Position numbers and translations under genes: made by a program. A stretch of DNA of 24,235 bases from CAZDAW01 sp964503685 (GTDB lineage Bacteria > Chloroflexota > Anaerolineae > Anaerolineales > Anaerolineaceae), in assembly GCA_964503685.1 (NCBI GenBank), contig CAZDAW010000047.1:1-24235 (forward strand), given 5' to 3'. Within the stretch, counting starts at the first letter, position 1. Each line of letters starts with the position of its first letter. Of the stretch, positions 7,339-14,140 are shown one piece after another. A model generated the notes under the pieces. That model did not search any database, had not been told where the DNA came from, and worked only from the letters and a program-made list of their open reading frames with translations.

Positions 7339-8085
7339 ATGAATATTGAATATCATAAATGGTTTTCTCCCAGTCTCAGTCAAGACATGGAACTCAAGAT
7401 ATACGGCAGTGCGGGCAAATGTGTTATTGTTTTTCCAACGCTGGGTGGAAGGTTTTTCGAATTCGAAGAACAAAAAATGGTAGAGGCTTGTCAATACTAT
7501 ATTGATAACGACAAAATCCAGCTATATACTGTCGACAACCTGGATAAACAATCATGGGCAAACCCGGATATCCCACCTGACGAGCGCGCCTTGCGTCATG
7601 AAGATTTCGACCGTTATATCATTCGTGAAGTGGCGCCGTTTGTGCGCGACCATAACCCGACTGCTTCTCGAGATAAGAAATTTTTATCCGCTGGTTGTGG
7701 GATGGGCGGTTATCACGCGTCCAACTTTTTCTTTCGTCACCCCGATGTTTTTGATAGTCTGATCTGTCTGAGTGGTGAACAGGCGCTTCATAAATATGTG
7801 GGGGAATACATGGATATCCACGTTTATCTTAACTCACCGCTTGATTATCTCTCCCGGCTTGACGACGAGTACTACCTCGAACAATATCGCAAGAGCAAGA
7901 TCATAGTTGCGGTTGGCAGGGGCCCAGGCAATGAAACGGCGCTCGCCGACGCGCAAGCTCTGCAGCGCCTTCTATTTCACAAGAACATCCCCGCTCTCAT
8001 CGATTATTGGGGAGAGGACGTGACTCCCGATTGGACCTGGTGGCGCAAACAATTTCCCTACTTCCTGGATAAACTCGGTTTATAG
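7339..8085 (+). CDS. COG4947-type alpha/beta hydrolase with degenerate catalytic triad
   Basis: A 248-residue cytosolic protein of the COG4947 esterase-like family. Family features are clear: the N-terminal HKWFSPSLSQDMELKIYG, the central VIVFPTLGGRFFEFE, QLYTVDNLDKQSWANP, and the nucleophile elbow region followed by FFFRHPDVFDSLICLSG. In the family as I recall it, the elbow reads TGCSxGAYHA; here it is AGCGMGGYHA, with Gly121 in place of the nucleophilic serine. The usual late histidine in a WAHDW-like motif is replaced by Pro230 (VTPDWTWW), and the acidic residue after the VGR strand is also changed (VGRGPGN). The fold seems intact, so this is probably a non-catalytic or altered-function member. 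A weak AAAGG lies 13 bases before ATG. Confidence 0.82.
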   Translation: MNIEYHKWFSPSLSQDMELKIYGSAGKCVIVFPTLGGRFFEFEEQKMVEACQYYIDNDKIQLYTVDNLDKQSWANPDIPPDERALRHEDFDRYIIREVAPFVRDHNPTASRDKKFLSAGCGMGGYHASNFFFRHPDVFDSLICLSGEQALHKYVGEYMDIHVYLNSPLDYLSRLDDEYYLEQYRKSKIIVAVGRGPGNETALADAQALQRLLFHKNIPALIDYWGEDVTPDWTWWRKQFPYFLDKLGL

Positions 8086-8120
8086 CGCCGAATGCCCGGA
8101 ATAAACAGCCAGGCTGATCC

Positions 8121-9614
8121 TTACGCAGCGGCGGATTTATGCCGTCTTTTCTCCTGATACATTCGATCATCCGCCACTTTCATGGCCGCCGAAAGATCAC
8201 CCCTGACCGGAGTCGTAGCGCAACCAATTGAAATGACGATCCTTTGATCACCGACAATCAAGTCTTTGACTTGTTCCCGAATACGCTTGATAATATGCCC
8301 AACCATGGTTGACTCTGTCATTGGCAGAATCACCCCAAACTCGTCGCCGCCCAGGCGGGCAACCACATCACTGCTCCGAAAAGTCGCCCTGAACAGTTCC
8401 GCAATCCGTCTTAATGCCTCGTCGCCGGCGGCGTGACCATAGGCGTCATTGATCTTTTTCAAATCATCCAGATCAGATATGACAATGCTGATCGGGTAGC
8501 TTCTGCTATTTTGCAACCGGAGCAATTCCGCCTCGAAATACGCCCGGTTATATAAGCCGGTCAATCCATCATGCGTACTGAGATAACGAAGCTCGCTCTC
8601 GATTACCTTGCGGTCAGTAATGTCTCGAAAAACCCCAAACGTTTGGGTAAAATGATTGTTTTCATCATATTGCGGCGTTGCAGTTATTAACAACCAGCGT
8701 TTTTCACCATCGGGACGACAAATTTCCACTTCATAAACACTTTTTTTACCAAGAGATCTCTTATGTCTTTCCTGACGCAATATCATCAAGGCATCGTGAT
8801 CAAGAAATTCCTTTAAATTGCGCCCGACCAGCTTATCGGACGATACACCAAAAGCTGCTTCTGCCGCGGGATTGGCAAAATTGATATTATCATCGGCGTC
8901 GAGAATACATACGCCTTCCCCCTGGTTTTGAACCAGCAAGCGAAAACGTCTCTCGCTATCTCCCAACGCTTCTGCCAACAATTTATCGTCCGTAATATCC
9001 TGTGAAACACTGCCAACCATATATCCCCGCTTCGTCTGGATCAGAAAAACCGCCGTCTGGATAACTCTTATTTTCCCATCAGGACGTAAAATCTGATTCT
9101 CCATTTTTCTATAATGCTCAGGTAAGTCGCCATTCAAAACAAGATTTTGCCAGATATTCATTAACTGCTGACGTCTTTCCGATGTCGCATCCTTTTTAGC
9201 CGTCAGACGGTATTGGATTTCCCAACCTGGTCGCCCAAGCGCTTCATCTTGTTTAATACCGGTAATCTGTTCCTCAACTTGATTCCAGGCAATGATTTTT
9301 CCCTGTTCATCGCACAGAACAATTCCGCTATTGGAGGACTCGATGAAATTTCGAAATTTAAGCTCACTCTCCCGCAATTCCTCTTCAACCTGTTTATGCC
9401 GGCTGATGATCAAGGCAACCATATCGATACAAAAAGTAAGTGTGATCAGGAATACCTGTAAAAAATAGACCTGTTTGCGTTCCACTCCCATCAACAACAG
9501 GTTATATCTCTGTTCCTGCGCCGCATATCCAATCGCAAACAGGTTGAAGAAAAACATAGCTGTCGTTGCCCCGCGCATATCCAGGCGCATTGCAATGATC
9601 AGCAAAAAAGGCAA
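8121..9614 (-). CDS. Diguanylate cyclase, PAS-PAS-GGDEF part of a frameshifted gene
   Basis: This frame encodes the C-terminal part of a membrane sensor that would make cyclic di-GMP from two GTP. Residues 1-75 are hydrophobic and match the last helices of a MASE1 sensor (LPFLLIIAMRLDMRGATTAM). PAS domains follow at about 84-208 and 220-335, then a GGDEF domain at about 345-490 with the active-site loop RLGGDEFG (422-426) and an intact inhibitory site RSSD (413-416). It should therefore be catalytically competent and feedback-inhibited. The apparent TTG start at 9614 has no ribosome-binding site: the frame is open upstream and continues the MASE1 domain of the neighbouring ORF, from which it is separated by a one-base frameshift. 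One intact gene of about 723 residues (8121-10291) is the likely original. Confidence 0.85.
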   Translation of the reverse strand: MPFLLIIAMRLDMRGATTAMFFFNLFAIGYAAQEQRYNLLLMGVERKQVYFLQVFLITLTFCIDMVALIISRHKQVEEELRESELKFRNFIESSNSGIVLCDEQGKIIAWNQVEEQITGIKQDEALGRPGWEIQYRLTAKKDATSERRQQLMNIWQNLVLNGDLPEHYRKMENQILRPDGKIRVIQTAVFLIQTKRGYMVGSVSQDITDDKLLAEALGDSERRFRLLVQNQGEGVCILDADDNINFANPAAEAAFGVSSDKLVGRNLKEFLDHDALMILRQERHKRSLGKKSVYEVEICRPDGEKRWLLITATPQYDENNHFTQTFGVFRDITDRKVIESELRYLSTHDGLTGLYNRAYFEAELLRLQNSRSYPISIVISDLDDLKKINDAYGHAAGDEALRRIAELFRATFRSSDVVARLGGDEFGVILPMTESTMVGHIIKRIREQVKDLIVGDQRIVISIGCATTPVRGDLSAAMKVADDRMYQEKRRHKSAAA

Positions 9615-9631
9615 AACAAGAAAATCCAGTA

Positions 9632-10291
9632 TTAAAGTTTCAGGTATCTGAGCGGAAAAATAAAACAGGCAACATATAAGAGTCCCCCATAATATAAAAT
9701 AATCTCCAAGACTCTGATAAAACGTACTCTCTTTAGGGTCGCGAAATCAAAAGAATACCAACTTATGAACAAAGGCGTCACAACAAGAACGCCCAACACG
9801 TCGCTCAACCAGAAACTTAAAAACCTTTCCCAATATGAATATCCATCAGACAAAAAAACAAAAACTGCAGAAAGTATCAAAGCAAAGAAACCGGCGCACA
9901 ATACGACGGAGGCGAACAATCCGATGAACTCCCTCAATAAGCTGGGCCCCGGATAATAACCAATAAAACGTCGGACCAACCATACAGCAATAAAAGCATC
10001 GGCGCAGATGGCAGACGTGAACAAAATATTCATAACAAACGATACGCCATTCAGGTAATAGAAAAGCAAATAAGCCGCGCATGCAGTAAGTAGATACCAG
10101 CGCCACGTTTGCGCCTCGTTCAACAATAAGACGGCAAATAATAAGCCTGTCGGCAGCCAGAGGATCACTAAATTGTCAGGTTTAAGGGATAAAAAATAGC
10201 TTATTTCAGCCAAAGAGAATAAGCCAATGCCGAACAGCACTGCCTTGAGCCATGGATATTTGAACATCCGCCATATTTCCAATGACCGCAA
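9632..10291 (-). CDS. MASE1 sensor domain, N-terminal part of the frameshifted diguanylate cyclase
   Basis: A 219-residue hydrophobic fragment with about seven membrane segments and the MASE1 hallmarks ISYFLSLKP...ILWLPTGLLFAVLLL, a WxxxxLTACAAYLLF segment and FWLSDVLGVLVVTPLF. MASE1 is an integral-membrane input domain found N-terminal to GGDEF, EAL and kinase modules. The start is a TTG with AAGGAG seven bases upstream, which fixes 10291. The frame ends with the out-of-family tail PLRYLKL after FIF. Adding one T to the run at 9656-9660 instead gives FIFSAQIPETLILDFLVLP, which leads directly into the downstream frame. As sequenced it would be a truncated sensor without output. Confidence 0.8.
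   Translation of the reverse strand: MRSLEIWRMFKYPWLKAVLFGIGLFSLAEISYFLSLKPDNLVILWLPTGLLFAVLLLNEAQTWRWYLLTACAAYLLFYYLNGVSFVMNILFTSAICADAFIAVWLVRRFIGYYPGPSLLREFIGLFASVVLCAGFFALILSAVFVFLSDGYSYWERFLSFWLSDVLGVLVVTPLFISWYSFDFATLKRVRFIRVLEIILYYGGLLYVACFIFPLRYLKL
9656..9660 (-). other. Frameshift site inside the MASE1-PAS-PAS-GGDEF gene
   Basis: A run of five A on the plus strand (T on the coding strand) is where the MASE1 frame must shift by -1, or gain one T, to continue into the PAS-GGDEF frame. It may be a real mutation, an assembly error in a homopolymer, or slippage; the site is not a perfect X-XXY-YYZ heptamer. Confidence 0.7.
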
Positions 10292-10469
10292 AGGCGCACT
10301 CCTTAGTATATATTATTGATCATAACAAACTTACGACTGTTATTCCATAAATAATATATCAAATATTTGATTGCTGCGAGCGATAAGTTTTTTAACCAGT
10401 TCCATCTGCAACCCAAAAACAGATCATTCTTTCGTAGTGAACAGCCATAAAACTCAATCCACTAATTTA

Positions 10470-10499
10470 TTGCACTGAAAGCGCTTCATCGCGTATAAT
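10470..10499 (+). promoter_or_regulatory. Consensus promoter with LacI-type operator-like spacer
   Basis: TTGCAC (10470-10475) and a perfect TATAAT (10494-10499) are 18 bases apart. The spacer contains TGAAAGCGCTTCA (10476-10488), one base short of the perfect palindrome TGAAAGCGCTTTCA, which is typical of LacI/GalR-family operators. No plus-strand gene follows for 2.2 kb. Confidence 0.55.
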
Positions 10500-10505
10500 G
10501 TATTT

Positions 10506-10577
10506 AACAGGCGGCAGTACCTCCCTCGTGCATCCCCCCAGAAGATTTCTTTTCAGGGGGAATGCTGGTTTAATTTC
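10506..10577 (+). ncRNA. Candidate small RNA
   Basis: Transcription from the promoter just upstream would start near 10506. The transcript would contain a C-rich single-stranded segment ACCTCCC (10519-10525), a large hairpin at 10530-10565 (GCAT, five C:G pairs, then GAAGA pairing with wobble, with two mismatches) and a moderately U-rich tail TGGTTTAATTTC. No start codon with a ribosome-binding site lies within it. The C-rich stretch is complementary to Shine-Dalgarno sequences, as in some regulatory RNAs of Firmicutes. Alternatively the hairpin is the terminator of the DUF6585-like gene on the other strand. The boundaries are inferred, not observed. Confidence 0.3.
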
Positions 10578-10604
10578 GGGAGTAACCATAAAAAATTCAC
10601 CTGA

Positions 10605-11357
10605 TTAACGATTGATCTCCACGAACTGGTCAACAATCATCAACATCACTTCAGCGTTGGGTATGCGATCCAGGTGTAACCGTTTGATTGAAACACTTTT
10701 TTCAGATCGCCGTATGTTGATTTGCAGGACGCCATCTTTGAGGATTATTTTATACACCATTGCCCAGGGAACAACATCATCGCCTATGCGCATTCCTCTT
10801 AAACGATCAATGCTGACGCCGCCAAAAGTAACTGTCCTGCCCTGATTGAACACACGGATATAACGTTCATACAAACGTGGGATCAGCGCATTTCTCACCT
10901 GAGAGACAAGCGCGGCGATATTCTCAAAGTTGTCATCGAGAGTGATTCTTTCGCCGCGCCCTCGTTCCAGTGTCATTTTATAGCGCGTCCCTGTATAAAT
11001 TCCGAATGAAAAGCAACGGCTGACGGTGGTCATTACCCGGCTGATCTCCCGCCATTGCCATGCCTTTACACCTCTAAGTCCACTGACTGCAATCCCGTTT
11101 TCATATAATACTGCTGACTTATGCCAATTCATATAAGCCAACCTGACAGCACGTATGCTTCCGACCAGCAAAAGCAGTCCACAGGCAAACGGCAGTCCGT
11201 TTAGATTGGCGAACATGGCAACACCAAATTGTTGCATCCGCTGATAAGCTATCCACATACTCACCGTAAAAATCCCCACTGATCCAAAAAAGGCAACGAA
11301 AGCAACGCAGAGATTACCCCACCGCGTTAAACCCTGCCTGCGAAGCGGGCATAGCAT
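10605..11357 (-). CDS. DUF6585-like membrane protein with PH-like cytosolic part
   Basis: A 250-residue protein with two N-terminal membrane helices (about residues 16-38 and 52-70), followed by a soluble beta-rich region. The soluble part begins YENGIAVSGLRGVKAWQWREISRVMT, a pattern found in DUF6585-type proteins where a polar 'YENG' strand and a tryptophan-rich strand open a PH-like domain; a second similar unit may start at VTFGGVSIDRLRGMRIGDDVVPWAMVYKIILKDG. Function is unknown. GGGAAG seven bases upstream supports the ATG at 11357. It starts 53 bases after the stop of the DUF4380 gene and may be cotranscribed with it. The family assignment is from memory of the pattern and is moderate. 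Confidence 0.65.
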   Translation of the reverse strand: MLCPLRRQGLTRWGNLCVAFVAFFGSVGIFTVSMWIAYQRMQQFGVAMFANLNGLPFACGLLLLVGSIRAVRLAYMNWHKSAVLYENGIAVSGLRGVKAWQWREISRVMTTVSRCFSFGIYTGTRYKMTLERGRGERITLDDNFENIAALVSQVRNALIPRLYERYIRVFNQGRTVTFGGVSIDRLRGMRIGDDVVPWAMVYKIILKDGVLQINIRRSEKSVSIKRLHLDRIPNAEVMLMIVDQFVEINR

Positions 11358-11410
11358 GATCGCTCTTCCCAGGTGATTGATTGAGTTGAATGGTTTGGGT
11401 AATCGCAGTT

Positions 11411-12304
11411 CTATTTCATTAACTCAATAATCCGCTCCGATTTCTTCCAGTCGAAGACTTCATCCACCAATTTCCATACTTCAGTATTGGTGATCGTGTC
11501 GCCAGGAAGCAGGGTTGCCTCCTCGCCGCATGTTTCCATTTCGACCATAAAATTACCCGGAGCGACATAAACCGCCAGGTTGCAGCCTAACGGATACTGC
11601 CCGCGCGGATTGAACGAAGATTGTTTGATAAAAGAAACGCCCTGCGAATAGTCTGACATGGCGATTATCCCGTGAGGCGTCCTCAATACCCGTTTGGCCT
11701 CAATTCCCTGCGGATTGAAAATCATGAACTCTTCATTAAGGGATATCTGCGGATCATTGACAAGAGTCGTATGCCCGGCCCAACAACGTGGGATAATCAG
11801 ATGAATGGTATCCCATGCCTGATTCGGTTTGCCAAAAGGAATACCATACTGTTTTCCCCCCGCCGGATTAGTGCAGGTCAGCGCCCATACACCACCCGAA
11901 TAGAGCAAATCTCCGGCATTTGTAATGAAATTCACGACCTGAAATGTTCGCTCATCCAGTTGAGAAATTTTTATCCCACGGCATGTTTGAGAAGAAGGAT
12001 TAACCGGGCTGGCGACAGTCACACTTTCATCCATTACATGAACATCACAGGGATCATTATCGCTGCTGTAAGTCTCCTCCGCTTCATCTGCCATCGGGCG
12101 GGTAACCCACACACGATGACCGCCGCGCATCTGCCAGTCTCCCCGTTTGACGCCGTTGTTTTGCCAGTACAACAAATTCTCTCCGTCTGGCCTCCCTAAA
12201 AAAGCAATGCGGGGGCCAAATTCTGTCACCGCCGTCAATTTAACTTCAGAAGTGGTTATTTCCAAAGCTTTTAAACCATCGAATTTCGTTTCTTTGATGT
12301 TCAT
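11411..12304 (-). CDS. DUF4380 / galactose-mutarotase-like beta-sandwich protein
   Basis: A 297-residue protein of the DUF4380 type, whose fold resembles the beta-sandwich of aldose 1-epimerases and related sugar-binding enzymes. Visible family features are LTAVTEFGPRIAFLGRPDGENLLYW near residues 23-47, GGHRVWVTRPMADE near 61-74, a central GVWALTCTNPAGG and the late YPLGCNLAVYVAPGNFMVEMET with EATLLPGDTITNTEVW. In true aldose epimerases the equivalent C-terminal 'L.PGes....' segment closes the sugar site. No enzymatic activity is established for the group and I cannot assign a substrate. It has no signal peptide. GAGG five bases before ATG supports the start. It is divergent from the PAS gene across 400 bases and may be cotranscribed with the membrane protein downstream. 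Confidence 0.78.
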   Translation of the reverse strand: MNIKETKFDGLKALEITTSEVKLTAVTEFGPRIAFLGRPDGENLLYWQNNGVKRGDWQMRGGHRVWVTRPMADEAEETYSSDNDPCDVHVMDESVTVASPVNPSSQTCRGIKISQLDERTFQVVNFITNAGDLLYSGGVWALTCTNPAGGKQYGIPFGKPNQAWDTIHLIIPRCWAGHTTLVNDPQISLNEEFMIFNPQGIEAKRVLRTPHGIIAMSDYSQGVSFIKQSSFNPRGQYPLGCNLAVYVAPGNFMVEMETCGEEATLLPGDTITNTEVWKLVDEVFDWKKSERIIELMK

Positions 12305-12704
12305 GCAAACCTCGATTTATATTTTACTGTTCTTAATTAATCCAAGTTACCACCTGGCTGTCATCGCGATCTCGGATTTTGATGTTGAGACTGCATCGTC
12401 GGGCAAAAAGCACCCTTCTCGCAGTAACAAACGCAGAGATGATTGTCAAGGCAGCAACCTGAGTTAATTATACAGTCATCGATCAATAAACTACCCAATT
12501 TATCCATGCAGATATCCAAATCGATTCCATCGGTTTTTCTGGCAATCGATATACACGGCTTGAAACCATGAAACGTTCCGGTTATTATGGTAACGGGTTG
12601 ATATTTACACGAAAAATAAGACAAATGTCGGAGACAAATCGATCCTCATTTCTTAAAATGGGTCTATCCAAAATACATAAAGAAAGGATGAAGGAGAACC
12701 CACA
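12305..12704. other. Divergent intergenic region, no supported gene
   Basis: Four hundred bases separate the DUF4380 gene (minus) from the PAS gene (plus). A minus-strand frame at 12361-12624 encodes a cysteine-rich peptide of 87 residues, but it starts with TTG, lacks a ribosome-binding site and matches nothing I know. A TAAAAT at 12654-12659 may be the -10 of the PAS gene. No repeats or RNA genes are evident. Confidence 0.45.
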
Positions 12705-13109
12705 ATGATAGGGAAAATCAATGAAACTGTATTAAACGCATTACTTGAAACATTGCCTGTCGAATTTTCAATTCTGGACGCCAACGATAAAGTTCTCGCC
12801 TGGAATAAACATACGACTCGCATCTTCAAACGCCCCGAAGCCGCCCTGGGGCGTGACGTGCGCAATTGCCACCCTGAAAAGAGCCTGGACAAGGTCGAAC
12901 AAATCATCAACGAAATGAAAGCTGGCGCACGCGATAAAGCCCGCTTCTGGATCGATCTGCCATTGGGCGAAGGTGGACAAAAGCAGAAAGTGATGATCGA
13001 ATATTACGCTTTACGCGACGAAAAAGGCCAGTATCTTGGCTGTCTGGAGGCTTCACAAAACATTCAAGAAATACAGGAATTGAAGGGCGAAAAGAAGCTG
13101 CTCGATTAA
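12705..13109 (+). CDS. Stand-alone PAS domain protein (DUF438 C-terminal type)
   Basis: A 134-residue cytosolic protein consisting of one PAS domain, closely resembling the PAS domain at the C-terminus of DUF438 proteins. The fold begins LETLPVEFSILDANDKVLAWN, continues with IFKRPEAALGRDVRNCHPEKSLDKVEQIINEMKAG, then an FWIDLPL beta strand, and ends with IEYYALRDEKGQYLGCLEASQNIQEIQELKGEK. The CHP tripeptide (Cys55, His56) and His36 are conserved features of this PAS subtype as I recall it, and could bind a cofactor or metal; this is not proven. There is no output domain, so it must act on a partner. AGGAG eight bases before ATG supports the start. Its stop overlaps that of the convergent radical SAM gene by four bases. 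Confidence 0.85.
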   Translation: MIGKINETVLNALLETLPVEFSILDANDKVLAWNKHTTRIFKRPEAALGRDVRNCHPEKSLDKVEQIINEMKAGARDKARFWIDLPLGEGGQKQKVMIEYYALRDEKGQYLGCLEASQNIQEIQELKGEKKLLD

Positions 13110-14014
13110 TCCAGACCGCGCAAACCGGCCCGGACCGCCAGTTCGTAAACCGGCTGGTACTCCTGAATCGAAATCGGGCGACTGAGCTCAGGATAACAAG
13201 CCGCCTGATAGGCCGGGTGATATTGATCCATCAGGTTAAAATAAGTGTTCGGGGATATTTCTTCAATCAGGAAGCGGATGATTTCAGGCGCGCCGGAGAG
13301 GTTATTTGGCAATAACAAATGACGCACCAGAAGGCCACGGCGCGCAATCCCTCTCTCATCCATCACCAGGTCACCTACCTGACGGTGCATCTCACGGACG
13401 ACAGATTGATTCACCTGGGGGTAATTGGGGACTTTCGAGTAATGCCGGGCAATGTCTGCATCGGCGTATTTCATATCCGGCATGTAAATATCAATAACCC
13501 CATCCAATAGATGAAGCATATCCAGCGAATCATAACCGCCTGTGTTATAGACCAGGGGAATGTGCAACCCGGCCTGAGCGGCGGCAACGACCGCAGACAT
13601 GATCTGGGGGATAACATGACTGGGTGAAACCAGATTGATGTTGTGGCAGCCGCTGGCTTGAAGATCAAGCATGATATGCGCCAACTCCTCAGAACTAACC
13701 TCGGCGCCGTTATCGGTCTGACTGATATCGTAATTCTGGCAGAACAAACAACTCAGGTTACAGCGCGTAAAAAAGATCGTACCCGACCCCTTCCAGCCGC
13801 TGATTGGCTTCTCCTCTCCCAGATGAGGGCCATAACTGCTGACTTTCGCCCGTTCACCGGTCCGACAAACACCCAGTTTATCAGTATGCCGGTTGACCCC
13901 ACACTTTAAAGCGCAGACATCACAGCGAGAAAGATGAGCATAGGTTTTCGCTGCCCGTTTTTGTAACTCGCCGCTATGCAAGAGACCTAAATAAGCCGGT
14001 TCGAAAGCTGCCAA
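13106..14014 (-). CDS. PflA-like radical SAM protein (COG1313)
   Basis: A 302-residue radical S-adenosylmethionine enzyme related to pyruvate formate-lyase activases, of the COG1313 type. The [4Fe-4S] cluster motif CNLSCLFC (Cys85, Cys89, Cys92) follows a glycine-containing strand SGTIFFTRCN. An N-terminal cysteine cluster CDVCALKCGV...GVC (Cys31, 34, 38, 50) is typical of the subgroup and probably binds a second metal centre. The TIM-barrel part includes NLVSPSHVIPQI, PLVYNTGGYDSL, IDIYMPDMKY and LVRHLLLPNN. The target is unknown; an activase role would need a glycyl-radical partner not seen here. The start is TTG with GGAAGGG at eight bases. A promoter lies just upstream, and the stop overlaps the PAS gene's. 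Confidence 0.9.
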   Translation of the reverse strand: MAAFEPAYLGLLHSGELQKRAAKTYAHLSRCDVCALKCGVNRHTDKLGVCRTGERAKVSSYGPHLGEEKPISGWKGSGTIFFTRCNLSCLFCQNYDISQTDNGAEVSSEELAHIMLDLQASGCHNINLVSPSHVIPQIMSAVVAAAQAGLHIPLVYNTGGYDSLDMLHLLDGVIDIYMPDMKYADADIARHYSKVPNYPQVNQSVVREMHRQVGDLVMDERGIARRGLLVRHLLLPNNLSGAPEIIRFLIEEISPNTYFNLMDQYHPAYQAACYPELSRPISIQEYQPVYELAVRAGLRGLD

Positions 14015-14038
14015 AGCAATAACCCTTCCCTTAAATAT

Positions 14039-14067
14039 ATTATGACGACTTTAAGCCGGTTTTTCAA
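14039..14067 (-). promoter_or_regulatory. Promoter of the radical SAM gene
   Basis: On the minus strand TTGAAA (14067-14062) and CATAAT (14044-14039) are separated by 17 bases. Transcription would start near 14032, just ahead of the GGAAGGG ribosome-binding site. Confidence 0.55.
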
Positions 14068-14128
14068 TCATCTCTGGCGGGTTATCAGTTAAGTATGAAA
14101 GTTGCTTTTTACAACCAACAGGCAATGA

Positions 14129-14134
14129 TATAAT
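14129..14134 (+). promoter_or_regulatory. -10 box of a predicted leaderless promoter for the MBOAT gene
   Basis: A perfect TATAAT is followed by six bases (ACCCCG) and then the GTG start at 14141. There is no Shine-Dalgarno sequence. TTTACA at 14108-14113 may be a -35 with a short 15-base spacer. Confidence 0.55.
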
Positions 14135-14140
14135 ACCCCG

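Larger units (their letters stand above)
10292..10604. other. Gene-free region with plus-strand promoter and hairpin
   Basis: These 313 bases lie between the sensor gene and the DUF6585-like gene, both on the minus strand. The left half is AT-rich and holds the AAGGAG ribosome-binding site of the sensor gene. The right half holds a strong promoter pointing right and a large hairpin, described separately. Confidence 0.6.

Noticed and set aside
9650..9665. Programmed -1 ribosomal frameshift as the sole explanation for the split cyclase gene
   Set aside because: The T run is not a perfect X-XXY-YYZ slippery heptamer in frame and no stimulatory structure is evident; a mutation or sequencing error is simpler, so slippage is kept only as an option.
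10500..10610. Small plus-strand ORF beginning at the ATG that overlaps TATAAT
   Set aside because: The ATG at 10498-10500 overlaps the -10 box, so it would not be in the transcript, and no ribosome-binding site precedes any later start.
11672..12199. Plus-strand ORF of 175 codons opposite the DUF4380 gene
   Set aside because: Antisense shadow with no recognisable domain; the minus strand frame is a full family match with a ribosome-binding site.
12361..12624. Minus-strand ORF for an 87-residue cysteine-rich peptide
   Set aside because: It starts with TTG, has no ribosome-binding site, matches no family I know, and lies in a divergent intergenic region; the cysteine cluster is probably chance.
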